Source: Cladocopium goreaui (lineage: Eukaryota > Sar > Dinophyceae > Suessiales > Symbiodiniaceae). Taken from it: DNA of 64,000 nucleotides. This document shows positions 34,701 through 42,197 of this stretch, in pieces. How positions within the stretch are numbered: the stretch's first letter is position 1; the number at the start of each line of letters is the position of its first letter. A program made the position numbers and the translations under genes. Below the pieces are notes generated by a model. It searched no databases and was not told where the DNA came from. It was given only the letters and a program-made list of their open reading frames with translations. The stretch is from the NCBI GenBank assembly GCA_947184155.2, contig CAMXCT020000829.1, positions 132,501-196,500 on the forward strand. Direction: 5' to 3'.

Positions 34701-35502
34701 CAATGTGCAGTAGCAGGTATTCTTGTGTGTGGGCAGTGCCTGCTACTGTGCCAGCTCTTGCATTCCAATCGTCCTGTTTGCTAAGGGATGGCCCATACAC
34801 ATGCGCTTCCTTTTTGCAAGCTAGCAGTACGTCCCAATCTTCATCAAGTTCACCTCCACCCAACCCAGTGCACTGAACTTCCAGGGACCCTGGGTCAGCG
34901 TCATTGAGTTGCCAGGAGGTGTTATCCATGACAGTGATTTTCCAATCAGTGTATTTGGGGTCTGTATGGCTAGCAAGAACCTCATTGATGGCTAGTTCTG
35001 CGTTGCTAGGGTCAATTTCCAGTCGTCGTTGCAGCGCTTCCAGCAGAGGGAGGATTGGGGCAGTGGGAAGCTGGAGGCTCGCATGCTGACCGCAGAAGAC
35101 GATGGCAGGCTCGCAAGCCTTGGGCCAAGGTGTATGGTTATTGCTGCTGTTGGGGGCGTCCACTGGTGTCCAAAGGCTCTGGAGAAGCAACACCTGCGTC
35201 TTAGTAAGGCTTCTGTTTTGCGGGACATGCGGCTTGGCGACTATTTTACTCCCTCGAACAAAATCGCAGCCTGTGGGGTGTGTCCATAACGGTGGTGCCT
35301 CGTCGACTCCTATGAGCGACACAGCAAGCGGTTGCAGCCCTTTGCTTAGCCACTGTTTGAGTTGGTGCCCTAGGCCTACTTTACTCCCATGGAAGGCGTG
35401 CACTATTGGCGGCAGGCTATACCCTACGGTTAACTCCTTGCTTTGGAACAACTTGTCTCCTGGAAGACAGAGTATGGGGAAGTCGGCTGGGAAAACTGAC
35501 AT
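28798..35502 (-). CDS. Giant alpha/beta-hydrolase-like + SF1 helicase protein
   Basis: ATG at 35502 opens 2,234 codons without an intron. Near residue 366 GHSAGS has the GxSxG nucleophile-elbow form, followed by HHADDRLCVWNP (about 420) and HNYSHW (about 457), candidate Asp and His of an alpha/beta-hydrolase triad. A superfamily 1 helicase follows: Walker A GLFGAGKSKS (about 895), Walker B LLVIDEGQQ (about 1014), motif III LWTGDSEQTPGG (about 1044), motif VI TVGLTRSKSL (about 1381). DEGQ and the VGLTR motif resemble the UPF1/Dna2 group. The last 800 residues are unassigned. The upstream glycosyltransferase-like ORF is in the same frame, separated by a single TAG. The function of the fusion is unknown; nucleic-acid unwinding is likely. 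Confidence 0.8.
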   Translation of the reverse strand: MSVFPADFPILCLPGDKLFQSKELTVGYSLPPIVHAFHGSKVGLGHQLKQWLSKGLQPLAVSLIGVDEAPPLWTHPTGCDFVRGSKIVAKPHVPQNRSLTKTQVLLLQSLWTPVDAPNSSNNHTPWPKACEPAIVFCGQHASLQLPTAPILPLLEALQRRLEIDPSNAELAINEVLASHTDPKYTDWKITVMDNTSWQLNDADPGSLEVQCTGLGGGELDEDWDVLLACKKEAHVYGPSLSKQDDWNARAGTVAGTAHTQEYLLLHIAMFPIGAHFWCRVLGMPSANQLQAQIISRAMKLLRFCPIIPAHRKPPWPGYIHGLRLFTKLLVAHPLVGVCLPPEIRPVDLLRLTGYMVGSIYIRGHSAGSYAGMVWETILSEFPDIEGKTVLAAIALPPSLLTAYNLSQMREVHLIHHADDRLCVWNPSNHDIKLLRQRGFAITHITGWRAYLGTAQHNYSHWTRVALPEGRPDMEQLEGTPGVLPFEVYSQAPLRLISWCSFELPRTARKLLRELAEMCELPETTTQALVTHIAAHNSEVKTEQEATQYLATLATVTISSRTKLLNYTTMVQHFLGTLQLPMAVYMLDYYLPMLSPNEGYNETGLTMQSAGPVRQPSQPIALEFLFKGSEFGHWKVKGGQDAFAFRHPSLGKTEVFSLLASDAHHHKVSPIGTGRLIAMVGTAEAPADDGDDLQILFGLVLAITPRASKKKDELAASRIYRQCNPKFIEVAFLSGPAIEFFAKEQLEALQDWYSASGQHLDPIDATVQGQKSPVPKTFFLHTMWMFGCTKPTRELTAVAQTSPCRYHLGLGIYNVQTAVEGMEGNKRSHFLHLCGQLLRLVLIPCHVEGELHPWTRSTALSFAAEIDGHVLGTLCAVTMALLTNRLDLCIQGLFGAGKSKSMAILILALIEIDNTDSLKILFICKENSGTRSFADLLLWLDPPSGVFGRIGRLVGDQERNKSSYSHTKFDIHPRERRQMLNKCQLILATGGTVAQDLTMQWSTMGGFMQELSLLVIDEGQQYGTDREIAVISLLKQQPLVLWTGDSEQTPGGIDRAARNAKRSRQLLLAKKHGLRSDRNYYMPANLADAMIRLLDGSANEGLAALSQILKRGQSTLGQLWTSHLSPQDEEDLRAASTVLPGLKAQFEAAQPNMQRHSRFVDSELLEGTALNFPRSLVRLAWILQHAATLLPMAGDIQAVLNSQTAGVSDIHAWGLMLPSSSRVSPVTYHAVVAVRYPDLCRQINGLWELGSFASGGLPDKPPGFQLVLWDTNARINGLVATDLETLVSEVLTPFPHNAGFADGLFTMTTATDHKNNLNRSVLKRDYVRTLRVETIANSAGGTAQVSIVAQPSIGFLNTKYYSNGSPTEDTEDCLGRITVGLTRSKSLTVLVSPLDMMGLMGMAQVIATIAYGIRGLRRGVTTWRWPDFDPDPVQENLAQLSRWSLNSAPTWEFPPLAIANQYYDQQADEVKRARYRLILVRGSDLRWLNRERLQEVEAGLRTQHKWLPEQDLPFSEVVLYAYAADRTPSPTYVCLPSGLYKARTGHIVAQSGPEQEILSLPGIYFFDGWRLHPKLPIPDHLPRAKEAPVQGTALNAPAPDTEPKRSPEEEARDILAVAAKNQPEDGPNTRRAAVRACKYLRAMVSQYETAIQAVHSAARTHTQKSKGTVGPAVDYRPQGEALPVISADLTSELLHCLSTLPDPWPLAKITIDMEKPSQWVSKLCRLYFADEYAKRTVGLPSRRHVPDIVGALRAVQAILPKLEAKMIEFLAEWMVTLLMPASHVLEVRAPHLSFMMLKEYWFRELYLGLKVTASFDRAESYTRVIDGQVRCITPEVKPQNLQVIWNVQFITVFVPAWMIPPVYHSLRRESIKTASSASPIGVQSVRPTWFEDTTPKDTTSQSPQDPQKEQPQPLHGLKLVIREEVLPANDQPQFSSLELLAGRGLLAPDTWKCKRAQVSLKATIDVPMLGTIIEQNGDGLLEDSHMPVGWPLHIDGAVRQCCIHRAASLQELDDMLKEYDMKRDSVEINYDVPQWSHHAVWNRKYMEPKPGYTLEQLWADSEPAISKKTTTSYDVQANDVQRAVAAIQRFPSPIPPDSPFLRALGTPAALKAPPQTDTLSQRALEEWERTLCENKAVAILAEIQAGRPTLIHKDGGEMLIAIVLDRPLAEAKELVDDPAAFTREMTRILRDKRTHPLIAQMMKPAESSDPPPATAAASGASSSGDPRTTSHEQFQ

Positions 35503-35583
35503 AGGGGAGAGTGCACCTTGCTCGAAAATGGGGCGCGCCCAGGTAAGGAATGGCGGGGTCCGCTCGACAAAGTCTGGTCTAAG

Positions 35584-36930
35584 CTATCGGCCATCTCCAT
35601 GACGTGGCCATTCTCCTTGCTCCGGGATGGGGAATGCAATGGCTCCCGCCCATTCGCCCAACATCGCCCATGCATGTGTCCAGTCAAGCGGGGTTCTAGC
35701 CTTACATCCTAGTACGGGGGTGAGAAGCAGCCCGCCCCTCATTGCTTCCGCAGGGTCTTCTGGCACAGCGGTTGTAGCAAGGAAACTGGCTCGGCTATCT
35801 TTAAGTGCGGTGACCCAGTCATCTGCTGATCGGCGGTTGGCAGGGTGAGCTATTCGTCTTGCCTTTGGGGCGGGTGCATCGCTCGGACAGGAGCTTTGGG
35901 CAGTAGCCGGGGGCATGAATGCATCCGGGGTTTCTTGGTCCATTTCAACATCAGCTGCATTGGTCGGGATATGCCCTGTCACAATGATTAAGCCGGCATT
36001 GAGTTCAGCTTTGGCTTCTGTGGCGAGGAGTACTGCCGGAGGGCACTGGCTAGAGCTGGCCATTGTGTTGTGTTGCATTGCTTCGGCTCTGCTTGCCTTA
36101 TCCGTCATAAGATTGATTAGTTCGGCTATCTCAAACAATGAGGTCGGCACACAGTCAGAGTCGATTAGTGCAAAATTTACCATGGGGAACATTAAGCACA
36201 GTGCCTCCAGAGCTGCAGCACCAGCCCAGGTATAATGGACCTGATGCAAACCTGTGTCAGCATGAATGGGAAAATAAATGGCAGTCGTTTTCTCCCGGTA
36301 AGGGCCAGTTACTGTACATCGGCCCTTGATCCAGGGTGCAAAATGCGGCCAGTAGGCTGGAGGATCAGTGCCTGACAGTTTGCGGTTGTCCACATAAACA
36401 TAAACAGTGGCATACTGTGGTAACCATGAGAGATTATCTATGATCCACTGGAAGAGCGTTTTATGATGGACCTGGCTGGCTGCGGGGCGTTGGACGCCGT
36501 TCCCTTCGTCCACCATGAGTGCGGGGTATGTCAGGGGTGACCGGGGCATTCGACAAGAGCCAACATCGTCCCATTTCCACCTTTGTTTGATATCGTCCAT
36601 GCCGAGCGGGGTCTCAATCTCTTTTTGCGAGAGGAAGAGTTCATCAAGCTGGTGGCTTAATTGAGTGACCTCCTGGACATTGAGGAAATCTATAGGTGCT
36701 GCAATTTCCCACCGTTCCCTTGGGGGAGGCTCGGCCCCTTGTTGGAAATACGGAGCGTCATCTTCTGCTTCGAGGGCGTCAAAGTATTCTGTATCACTGT
36801 CCATTGACACATCCTCGACTGTGTTATCTGGGGCGGTTGGTTCTGCTGGTTCGATGTCTGTATCTGAGTCATCAGGGTCAGGCGACGTCAATGCAATGAA
36901 TCTGTTTGGTGTCATAAGCTGTTGCAGCAT
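35584..36930 (-). CDS. Glycosyltransferase-like ORF upstream of the helicase
   Basis: The frame is open from about 36981; the first ATG is at 36930, giving about 448 codons to a TAG at 35586-35584. The N-terminus is acidic and disordered-looking (SPDPDDSDTDIEPAEP). A folded middle carries FALIDSDCVPTSLFEIAEL, whose DSD is like the metal-binding DxD of GT-A glycosyltransferases, preceded by a strand-rich block (YVYVDNRKLSG). The C-terminus is Pro/Ala-rich. After the stop the same frame continues 27 codons into the ATG of the 2,234-aa ORF, so the two may be one interrupted or readthrough product. The glycosyltransferase assignment rests on one motif. Confidence 0.55.
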   Translation of the reverse strand: MLQQLMTPNRFIALTSPDPDDSDTDIEPAEPTAPDNTVEDVSMDSDTEYFDALEAEDDAPYFQQGAEPPPRERWEIAAPIDFLNVQEVTQLSHQLDELFLSQKEIETPLGMDDIKQRWKWDDVGSCRMPRSPLTYPALMVDEGNGVQRPAASQVHHKTLFQWIIDNLSWLPQYATVYVYVDNRKLSGTDPPAYWPHFAPWIKGRCTVTGPYREKTTAIYFPIHADTGLHQVHYTWAGAAALEALCLMFPMVNFALIDSDCVPTSLFEIAELINLMTDKASRAEAMQHNTMASSSQCPPAVLLATEAKAELNAGLIIVTGHIPTNAADVEMDQETPDAFMPPATAQSSCPSDAPAPKARRIAHPANRRSADDWVTALKDSRASFLATTAVPEDPAEAMRGGLLLTPVLGCKARTPLDWTHAWAMLGEWAGAIAFPIPEQGEWPRHGDGR

Positions 36931-36981
36931 GTTGACGCCGGCTTGACCCTGAACAGCCGGTACCCGGGTGTCAGGTGCCAA

Positions 36982-37563
36982 GTGACCAGGCGAAAATAGT
37001 AAATGCTATATGAGCAGTGAGTGCAAAATGTGTCAACAGGATTGGCTGGGCTAGGGAAACCCCGAACACCCGGCACCCGGGGTCAAGGTTCCCCGCTGCG
37101 GGGCCAATTCGTTGGAGGTGAAACAGGTAGGAAACAAAACAATCAGGGTTTGTCTTACACCTTGGTATGCGAATTGATGTCGGATGGCTGACTTAGCTAT
37201 GAAAACTAGTGGAGCCACAAAAGCTGCAGTGCGAACAATTGAGCCACTGACAGTTGATGCAACCTTCTTTGCCCAAAGTAAAGGTTAGTTCGACAGAAGT
37301 TGAGATGACTAACGGTGACAGGACCTGGGACACACGCCTAACCAAGACAGCTGAGCATACAAAAATCCCCTTAAATCCTCTTACTCCAATTTATGGGGGT
37401 CATACTTGAGTGGGTAATCTCCCTTACAGTAGGTTTGGGGGGAATTATCCTGGCACGCAGCTGCTTTTCTCTTGGCGCATCTGTGGAGTAGGCGGCATTA
37501 GAAATGGCACTGATCAGGTGCTTTCACACAGTCAGGTGCACGCAGTACTAGCTGTCTGTATGG
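36982..37563. other. Spacer with a C/G-rich stem-loop
   Basis: No gene. Near 37055-37105 the sequence CACCCGGCACCCGGGGTC and TTCCCCGCTGCGGGG can form stems. Related CCGGTACCCGGG lies at about 36958. Confidence 0.5.
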
Positions 37564-37879
37564 TCAGTCAATGATCTCCATTCCCATATCTGCAACAGGA
37601 GAGGGTTGCAGAGTGTCTGATGATTGGTCATCTTGCATTCTTTTAAGGCGCTTTCTAATGCGCGTGAGATGCTCGCGGGCATTGACAAGCCGCGTTTCAT
37701 GGAAAGCTACTCTTTCACAGGCTGTCTTCTCCATGTTCTGTAACGTCGGGATGTCCACTGCGGCGAGGTCGACGTCCTGCCTGGATTCGCTGGCGGGCTC
37801 AGGGCTGCTAGCACCAGCAGTGTCAGTTGCTTGAGTCTCTGGCGATTCTTTGGGTGAATTTGCAGGCGACGATTCTTCT
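37564..37879 (-). pseudogene. 3' part of a gene split by the YR retrotransposon
   Basis: About 105 codons in one frame from the outer end of repeat B2 to a TGA at 37566-37564. The sequence is Ser/Pro/Glu-rich (EESSPANSPKESPETQ) and then a helical segment (TACERVAFHETRLVNAREHL). In style it continues the Gln/Pro/Ser-rich end of the ORF at 46220-47465 on the other side of the insertion. The frame stays open into B2, but those extra residues belong to the element. Confidence 0.6.
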
Positions 37880-38138
37880 TTTAGCTCTATCGGGAAAGGT
37901 GAGAGAGAGTCAGGTTTGGATCTTACATACGTATGGACTGCAAAACCTTCGAAACTCACAAATGCAAAGCTGGGCAAAGTGCAATGCTCGCGGACACTCT
38001 CATTTTTCGCCAGGGATTTTGAAGGTCCAAGGTTGTGTAGTTCCGGCCCGATCCAACTTTCGGATCAACTTACACATCACAAGACAGCGTAAGAGGAACT
38101 CATACTTCCCCAATGGTGATGTAGGAATCTTACCACCC
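37880..38138 (-). repeat. Split direct repeat B2 (3' terminus)
   Basis: 259 bp identical, as read, to 38800-39058. Its outer end marks the 3' terminus of the element. Confidence 0.92.
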
Positions 38139-38189
38139 CCGGGCCGATGGTACAACATAAAGGGTGGGAAAGCGAAGCGAATGGGTGGG

Positions 38190-38305
38190 CCAATTTCTTG
38201 AGGTGGGTGGCTCCACATGAAGTAATAATCCCAGACTTCTTAAGGAGGGAATGGTTTCAACCGTTTCTTGAGTCCCCCATCTTAAGGGGGCGGTACAAAT
38301 GAAAT
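38190..38305 (-). repeat. Split direct repeat A2
   Basis: 116 bp matching 46104-46219 with two substitutions. It contains one copy of the CCCCCATCTTAAGGGGG hairpin. It is separated from B2 by 51 bp. Confidence 0.92.
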
Positions 38306-38333
38306 AAATCGTTTCCAAATTGTTGAAACCCTT

Positions 38334-38650
38334 TTCCCCATCTTACGGGGAGACCTGACATTCCCCCATCTTGCGGGGGTGGCTCCTGTTGGACATCTGG
38401 ATCCCCCATCTTACGGGGGCTGCTCCTGTTGGACATCTGAATCCCCCATCTTACGGGGGCTGCTCCTGTTGATTGAACATCTGCATGATTCCCCCATCTT
38501 ACGGGGGCTGCCCCTGTTGAACATCTGCATGATTCCCCCATCTTACGGGGGCTGCTCCTGTCAAGCAGCTAGCAAGGAATCCCCCATCTTACGGGAGCAG
38601 CAACGCGCTCGCGATTACGCATTCTTAGGGAATATCCCCAGCTTGCGGGA
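38334..38650. repeat. Array of CCCCCATCTTACGGGGG hairpins
   Basis: Seven to eight copies of a 17-nt stem-loop (five C, loop ATCTTAC or variants, five G) are spaced 40-49 bp apart and linked by CTGCTCCTGTT and ACATCTG spacers. Edge copies are degenerate. A related copy sits in A1 and A2. The array lies between B1 and A2, the region joined in the circular intermediate. Confidence 0.9.
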
Positions 38651-38799
38651 AGTAGATATCCTCCCGGGAAGGAGAGGGAGGTGGAGAGAGGCATAGCCAC
38701 CAGCAACACAGAGGATCCATCTTATGGATCAGGAACCCAACCCCCCCACCCGACTTTCCCTCTTACGCAAAAGCTTGTTGGGCATTCGCCCAACTACGC

Positions 38800-39058
38800 T
38801 TTAGCTCTATCGGGAAAGGTGAGAGAGAGTCAGGTTTGGATCTTACATACGTATGGACTGCAAAACCTTCGAAACTCACAAATGCAAAGCTGGGCAAAGT
38901 GCAATGCTCGCGGACACTCTCATTTTTCGCCAGGGATTTTGAAGGTCCAAGGTTGTGTAGTTCCGGCCCGATCCAACTTTCGGATCAACTTACACATCAC
39001 AAGACAGCGTAAGAGGAACTCATACTTCCCCAATGGTGATGTAGGAATCTTACCACCC
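38800..39058 (-). repeat. Split direct repeat B1
   Basis: 259 bp, identical as read to B2. It starts 14 bp after the stop codon of the Pol ORF. Confidence 0.92.
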
Positions 39059-39071
39059 ACCTTCAGCGGAA

Positions 39072-42000
39072 TCACCATTTCGTCTTTGATGCCAGCTTCT
39101 GCTTTTTAGAAGAATGGGCCGGTACCGGAGGATGTCTCCTCTTTTCTTCTTTCCAACTTTGGACCTCCTCCCTGAACTTCAACAGCTCATCCATCATGGT
39201 CCAGTCCAGCTCCTTCCAACAAACTTCGCAGCGGAGATGCGGGGAGAAGCGATCGAATCTGAGATTCGTGAGGTCGTCCGCTTCCACATTTGTCTCCCTA
39301 GGCCGCCACCTTAACCTGAACACTAACCCATGCAGGTAGCACTTCAGCCCCAACTGGATCTGCACGTAGGACAAAGGAAACTTATTGCTGGATCCCTTCC
39401 GGGTGACGTGCTCAGTTGCCAGATTATCTGTTCCTGCTTCCAGAGTCACTCGCCTGGGGTGCGAGCCTGCTTTGAAGTGCCCGAACACCTCCAGCGCTAT
39501 CAAAGAGGCAAGAAGCTCCGCCACCGTGCTCCGAGATGGGAGGTGGTCCGTGTCAAACAGCCATGGTGCATCTGCCGCACTCACCTCCAATGCGAACCAC
39601 CGGGACTTCTTCGGGTCAGCTTCCCGACCCAGTTCCCAGCCGCCCAGGATGACCCTGCCTTCATCGCACTTAGCATCTGTACGAAAGGCTTGGTCTCCCC
39701 CATGTAACGGACTTCGGCCGGAAGTGCGGTGGAATCCTTTCTTCAGCATTCCCGCGATGAACAAAAGGATAACTGAGACTGTTTGCGGAAGGATGGCAGC
39801 GGTCCCCGCAGCCACTGCACTTTTCCATGCATGGAGCGGTGCCATCAGGGGCTTCATCCAAACCAGCACCTGCCCAGCGTACACCAAACGCCCCACAAGC
39901 TCCACAAAACTCCGGTGGGTGACCATGCCTCCGTTCTGACGAGCCGTCTCAACCCACTGGACTATCCAGTTGGTCCTCCTCTCAGACAGCCCCACTTCGA
40001 ACTTGCAGTAGTCCATGTAGAATCCCACAAATTCCAGACAGACTCCACCTCTAAACTTAGGCCAACGAAACGGCGTGCCAAGCATCAGCCATGCCATCAG
40101 CATATACCAGATATGGTCATACTTATCCTCCCCCGCGGCCACCATCTTCAGGTCGTCGGCAAACAGCAGCTGAAAGGTGTGGGACTGACCGCCAAGCCGC
40201 ATGACCAATCGCCCCAGCAGGGAGGCTAAGCGAGCAAAATGGTAGGCTGCACAGGCCACGCCAAATGTTCCCACTTGATTGAACCAGATGGGCCCGTCAT
40301 CCTCCACCCGGCAGCCAAGAAGCCCGACATCCTCTGCGCGATGCTTGAATCTTCGATGCGCCAGAGCGATGTCCGCCGCAACAGCTATCATCAACCGGAA
40401 TCCTGACTCCAGCGTCTCTTCCATCACCGTTGCACTCGCCTCTGGCCCCGGGAACTCCAGCCTGTCTTGAATGGTGATGCCGTTGTTGATCTGGACAAAG
40501 TGCGTGGCATCGAAAATCACACGGACTCGTCCATCTTCCTTCGGGATGGCTCCCAGAGAGGCCACCCGCATGCGATCGCCGTAACGGCGTCGGGCCTCTT
40601 TTTCCGACAAAGGAAACATGAACCCCAATTTCTCCTCCTCTTGAAACTGCACCTCGATTTGCTGCGAATGCTCCTTGGCAGACTCGTAGTTAGAGTTCTC
40701 CGCACGGAAGTCGGAATCGTCATACTGCCGTTCCTTGACCTTGGGGCGAAACACCAAAGGCACACGTGGGAAGGTGTAACCGAACCCCACCATACGACCA
40801 TCGCAGTAATTGTCGGGACCTGTGTCCAACACATCCGCATCCTCCTCCCCCATGAGCCTCGCCGTCTGGGCGATGGCGTGTAAGAAGAAAGGTTGGCCCT
40901 CCGGGGCTGTTGCCGCAAGGGAAGGGGACGGTAGGAGCTGGAACCATTGCTGCCTCAAGCTCAACATCTGTTCTTCTGAGAAGGGGGCGGCTTGAAACTT
41001 TCCCAGAGCTAGCGCGAAGAACGCCCGCTGGGTGTCCGGGATCACCTCGTGAGTGAAGCGTCGGATCAAGCTTGCCAGCTTGTCGATGAAGCCCTTTACT
41101 GCTCCTTTCTGGAAATTTCTCCTGCTGGGTGCCCAACGCCCTGGAGAGCACAAACCACACCCATCATTGAAGCTTGTAGCCGCGCGCGCATGCCAGTTAC
41201 ACACCATGGGCATCCCTTGATGTTCCTTTAGCGCCCCCACCAGCTTCCCATGAAAGGTTTCCTCCTCCTCCATATTTGGTGAAGGGCCTATCTGCCTAGA
41301 CTTCCTTTCCAAGGTCTGCCCTTCCCCCCCCCGTAGGCGTAGTAGGGCAGGCCATGCCATAGTTGCTATCCAACGACAAAGGTCGGGGGGATAGGTAGCG
41401 GAGGGTGCTGTCATCCAAAGCCCCTGCTCATCTTTGCCGACTAAAGGTTTGTGGGCATTTGCACCATGGGGGCATTGCTTTGGCAGTGGTCCCAAATATC
41501 GACCATCAGTGTCTAACTTGTGCAACCCTGCATATCCAACATCTAAAGGGTCGAGCGACGTGAGGAAACGCGTAGGCTTAGAGGATGGCGCGGAAAACTC
41601 ACACTGAAAGATTGCAAATGAGCGGACCCCCTTTTGACACAGCAACTCAGCCACTTCAGGCAGATCCCAAATACTGGCTGGGATTTGCCCTGCCGTCAAA
41701 CCAAGCTGCTCAGGATGCTCTAAAAAGAAGTGGCCTCCCCGCTCATGAACTATCTGGCAGCCTTGAAGTGATTTCTGTATCAGCTCATCGGCCAGCTGAA
41801 CCTTCTGTTTGTTTTCCTCACTCAGCCAAGGAAAACCGTGCGGAAAATTGTAGTCCCGCAAGGGTCGTGGTCCACCATGTTGCCGGTATTGGCACCTGGC
41901 TCTGCTATGTGTGTTGCAAGGCGGTGCCACCAAAAACAAATCAACTACTCCCGATTGGAGTTGCTGTGAAACCCAAGTCCAAACTTCCTCCTTGTGGAGG

Positions 42001-42197
42001 TCGTGTCCTTCATTACGAAGGATGTCCAGCTGCAGGCCCTTAAGACAAATGTTGTCCCGTTTGGCCAATTCCTGCAAGTAGTGTTGAACATCTGCTTTAC
42101 GTTCCACACCTGCAAAAAGGTACAAAACATGCACTGTACGGGAAGGCTTGTCAGCTTCGTGCCAAACTTCCCAAGTGAGACTCTCTGCCACCGGTTG
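39072..42197 (-). CDS. Pol: methyltransferase-like + RT + RNase H
   Basis: This frame directly continues Gag after one TGA (42200-42198), so Pol may be made by readthrough; the earliest alternative start is GTG at 42191. Domains: residues about 20-290 form a SAM-methyltransferase-like domain (LYLFAG, DLFLVAPPCNTHSRAR, FFLEHPE, KPTRFLT), resembling C5-cytosine MTase motifs I, IV, VI and VIII. RT follows at about 480-720 (VAADIALAHRRF motif A, FGVACAAYHFARL motif B, LLFADDLKMVA catalytic FADD). RNase H at about 830-985 carries Asp/Glu/Asp/Asp in DAKCDEGRV, STVAELLASLIALE, AGTDNLATEHV and ETNVEADDL. All domains look intact. DIRS elements carry a different, Dam-like methyltransferase, so this fusion is notable. 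Confidence 0.85.
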   Translation of the reverse strand, partial: QPVAESLTWEVWHEADKPSRTVHVLYLFAGVERKADVQHYLQELAKRDNICLKGLQLDILRNEGHDLHKEEVWTWVSQQLQSGVVDLFLVAPPCNTHSRARCQYRQHGGPRPLRDYNFPHGFPWLSEENKQKVQLADELIQKSLQGCQIVHERGGHFFLEHPEQLGLTAGQIPASIWDLPEVAELLCQKGVRSFAIFQCEFSAPSSKPTRFLTSLDPLDVGYAGLHKLDTDGRYLGPLPKQCPHGANAHKPLVGKDEQGLWMTAPSATYPPDLCRWIATMAWPALLRLRGGEGQTLERKSRQIGPSPNMEEEETFHGKLVGALKEHQGMPMVCNWHARAATSFNDGCGLCSPGRWAPSRRNFQKGAVKGFIDKLASLIRRFTHEVIPDTQRAFFALALGKFQAAPFSEEQMLSLRQQWFQLLPSPSLAATAPEGQPFFLHAIAQTARLMGEEDADVLDTGPDNYCDGRMVGFGYTFPRVPLVFRPKVKERQYDDSDFRAENSNYESAKEHSQQIEVQFQEEEKLGFMFPLSEKEARRRYGDRMRVASLGAIPKEDGRVRVIFDATHFVQINNGITIQDRLEFPGPEASATVMEETLESGFRLMIAVAADIALAHRRFKHRAEDVGLLGCRVEDDGPIWFNQVGTFGVACAAYHFARLASLLGRLVMRLGGQSHTFQLLFADDLKMVAAGEDKYDHIWYMLMAWLMLGTPFRWPKFRGGVCLEFVGFYMDYCKFEVGLSERRTNWIVQWVETARQNGGMVTHRSFVELVGRLVYAGQVLVWMKPLMAPLHAWKSAVAAGTAAILPQTVSVILLFIAGMLKKGFHRTSGRSPLHGGDQAFRTDAKCDEGRVILGGWELGREADPKKSRWFALEVSAADAPWLFDTDHLPSRSTVAELLASLIALEVFGHFKAGSHPRRVTLEAGTDNLATEHVTRKGSSNKFPLSYVQIQLGLKCYLHGLVFRLRWRPRETNVEADDLTNLRFDRFSPHLRCEVCWKELDWTMMDELLKFREEVQSWKEEKRRHPPVPAHSSKKQKLASKTKW

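Noticed and set aside
33075-35290. Plus-strand ORFs opposite the helicase gene
   Set aside because: They are shadow frames of a strongly motif-bearing minus-strand ORF.
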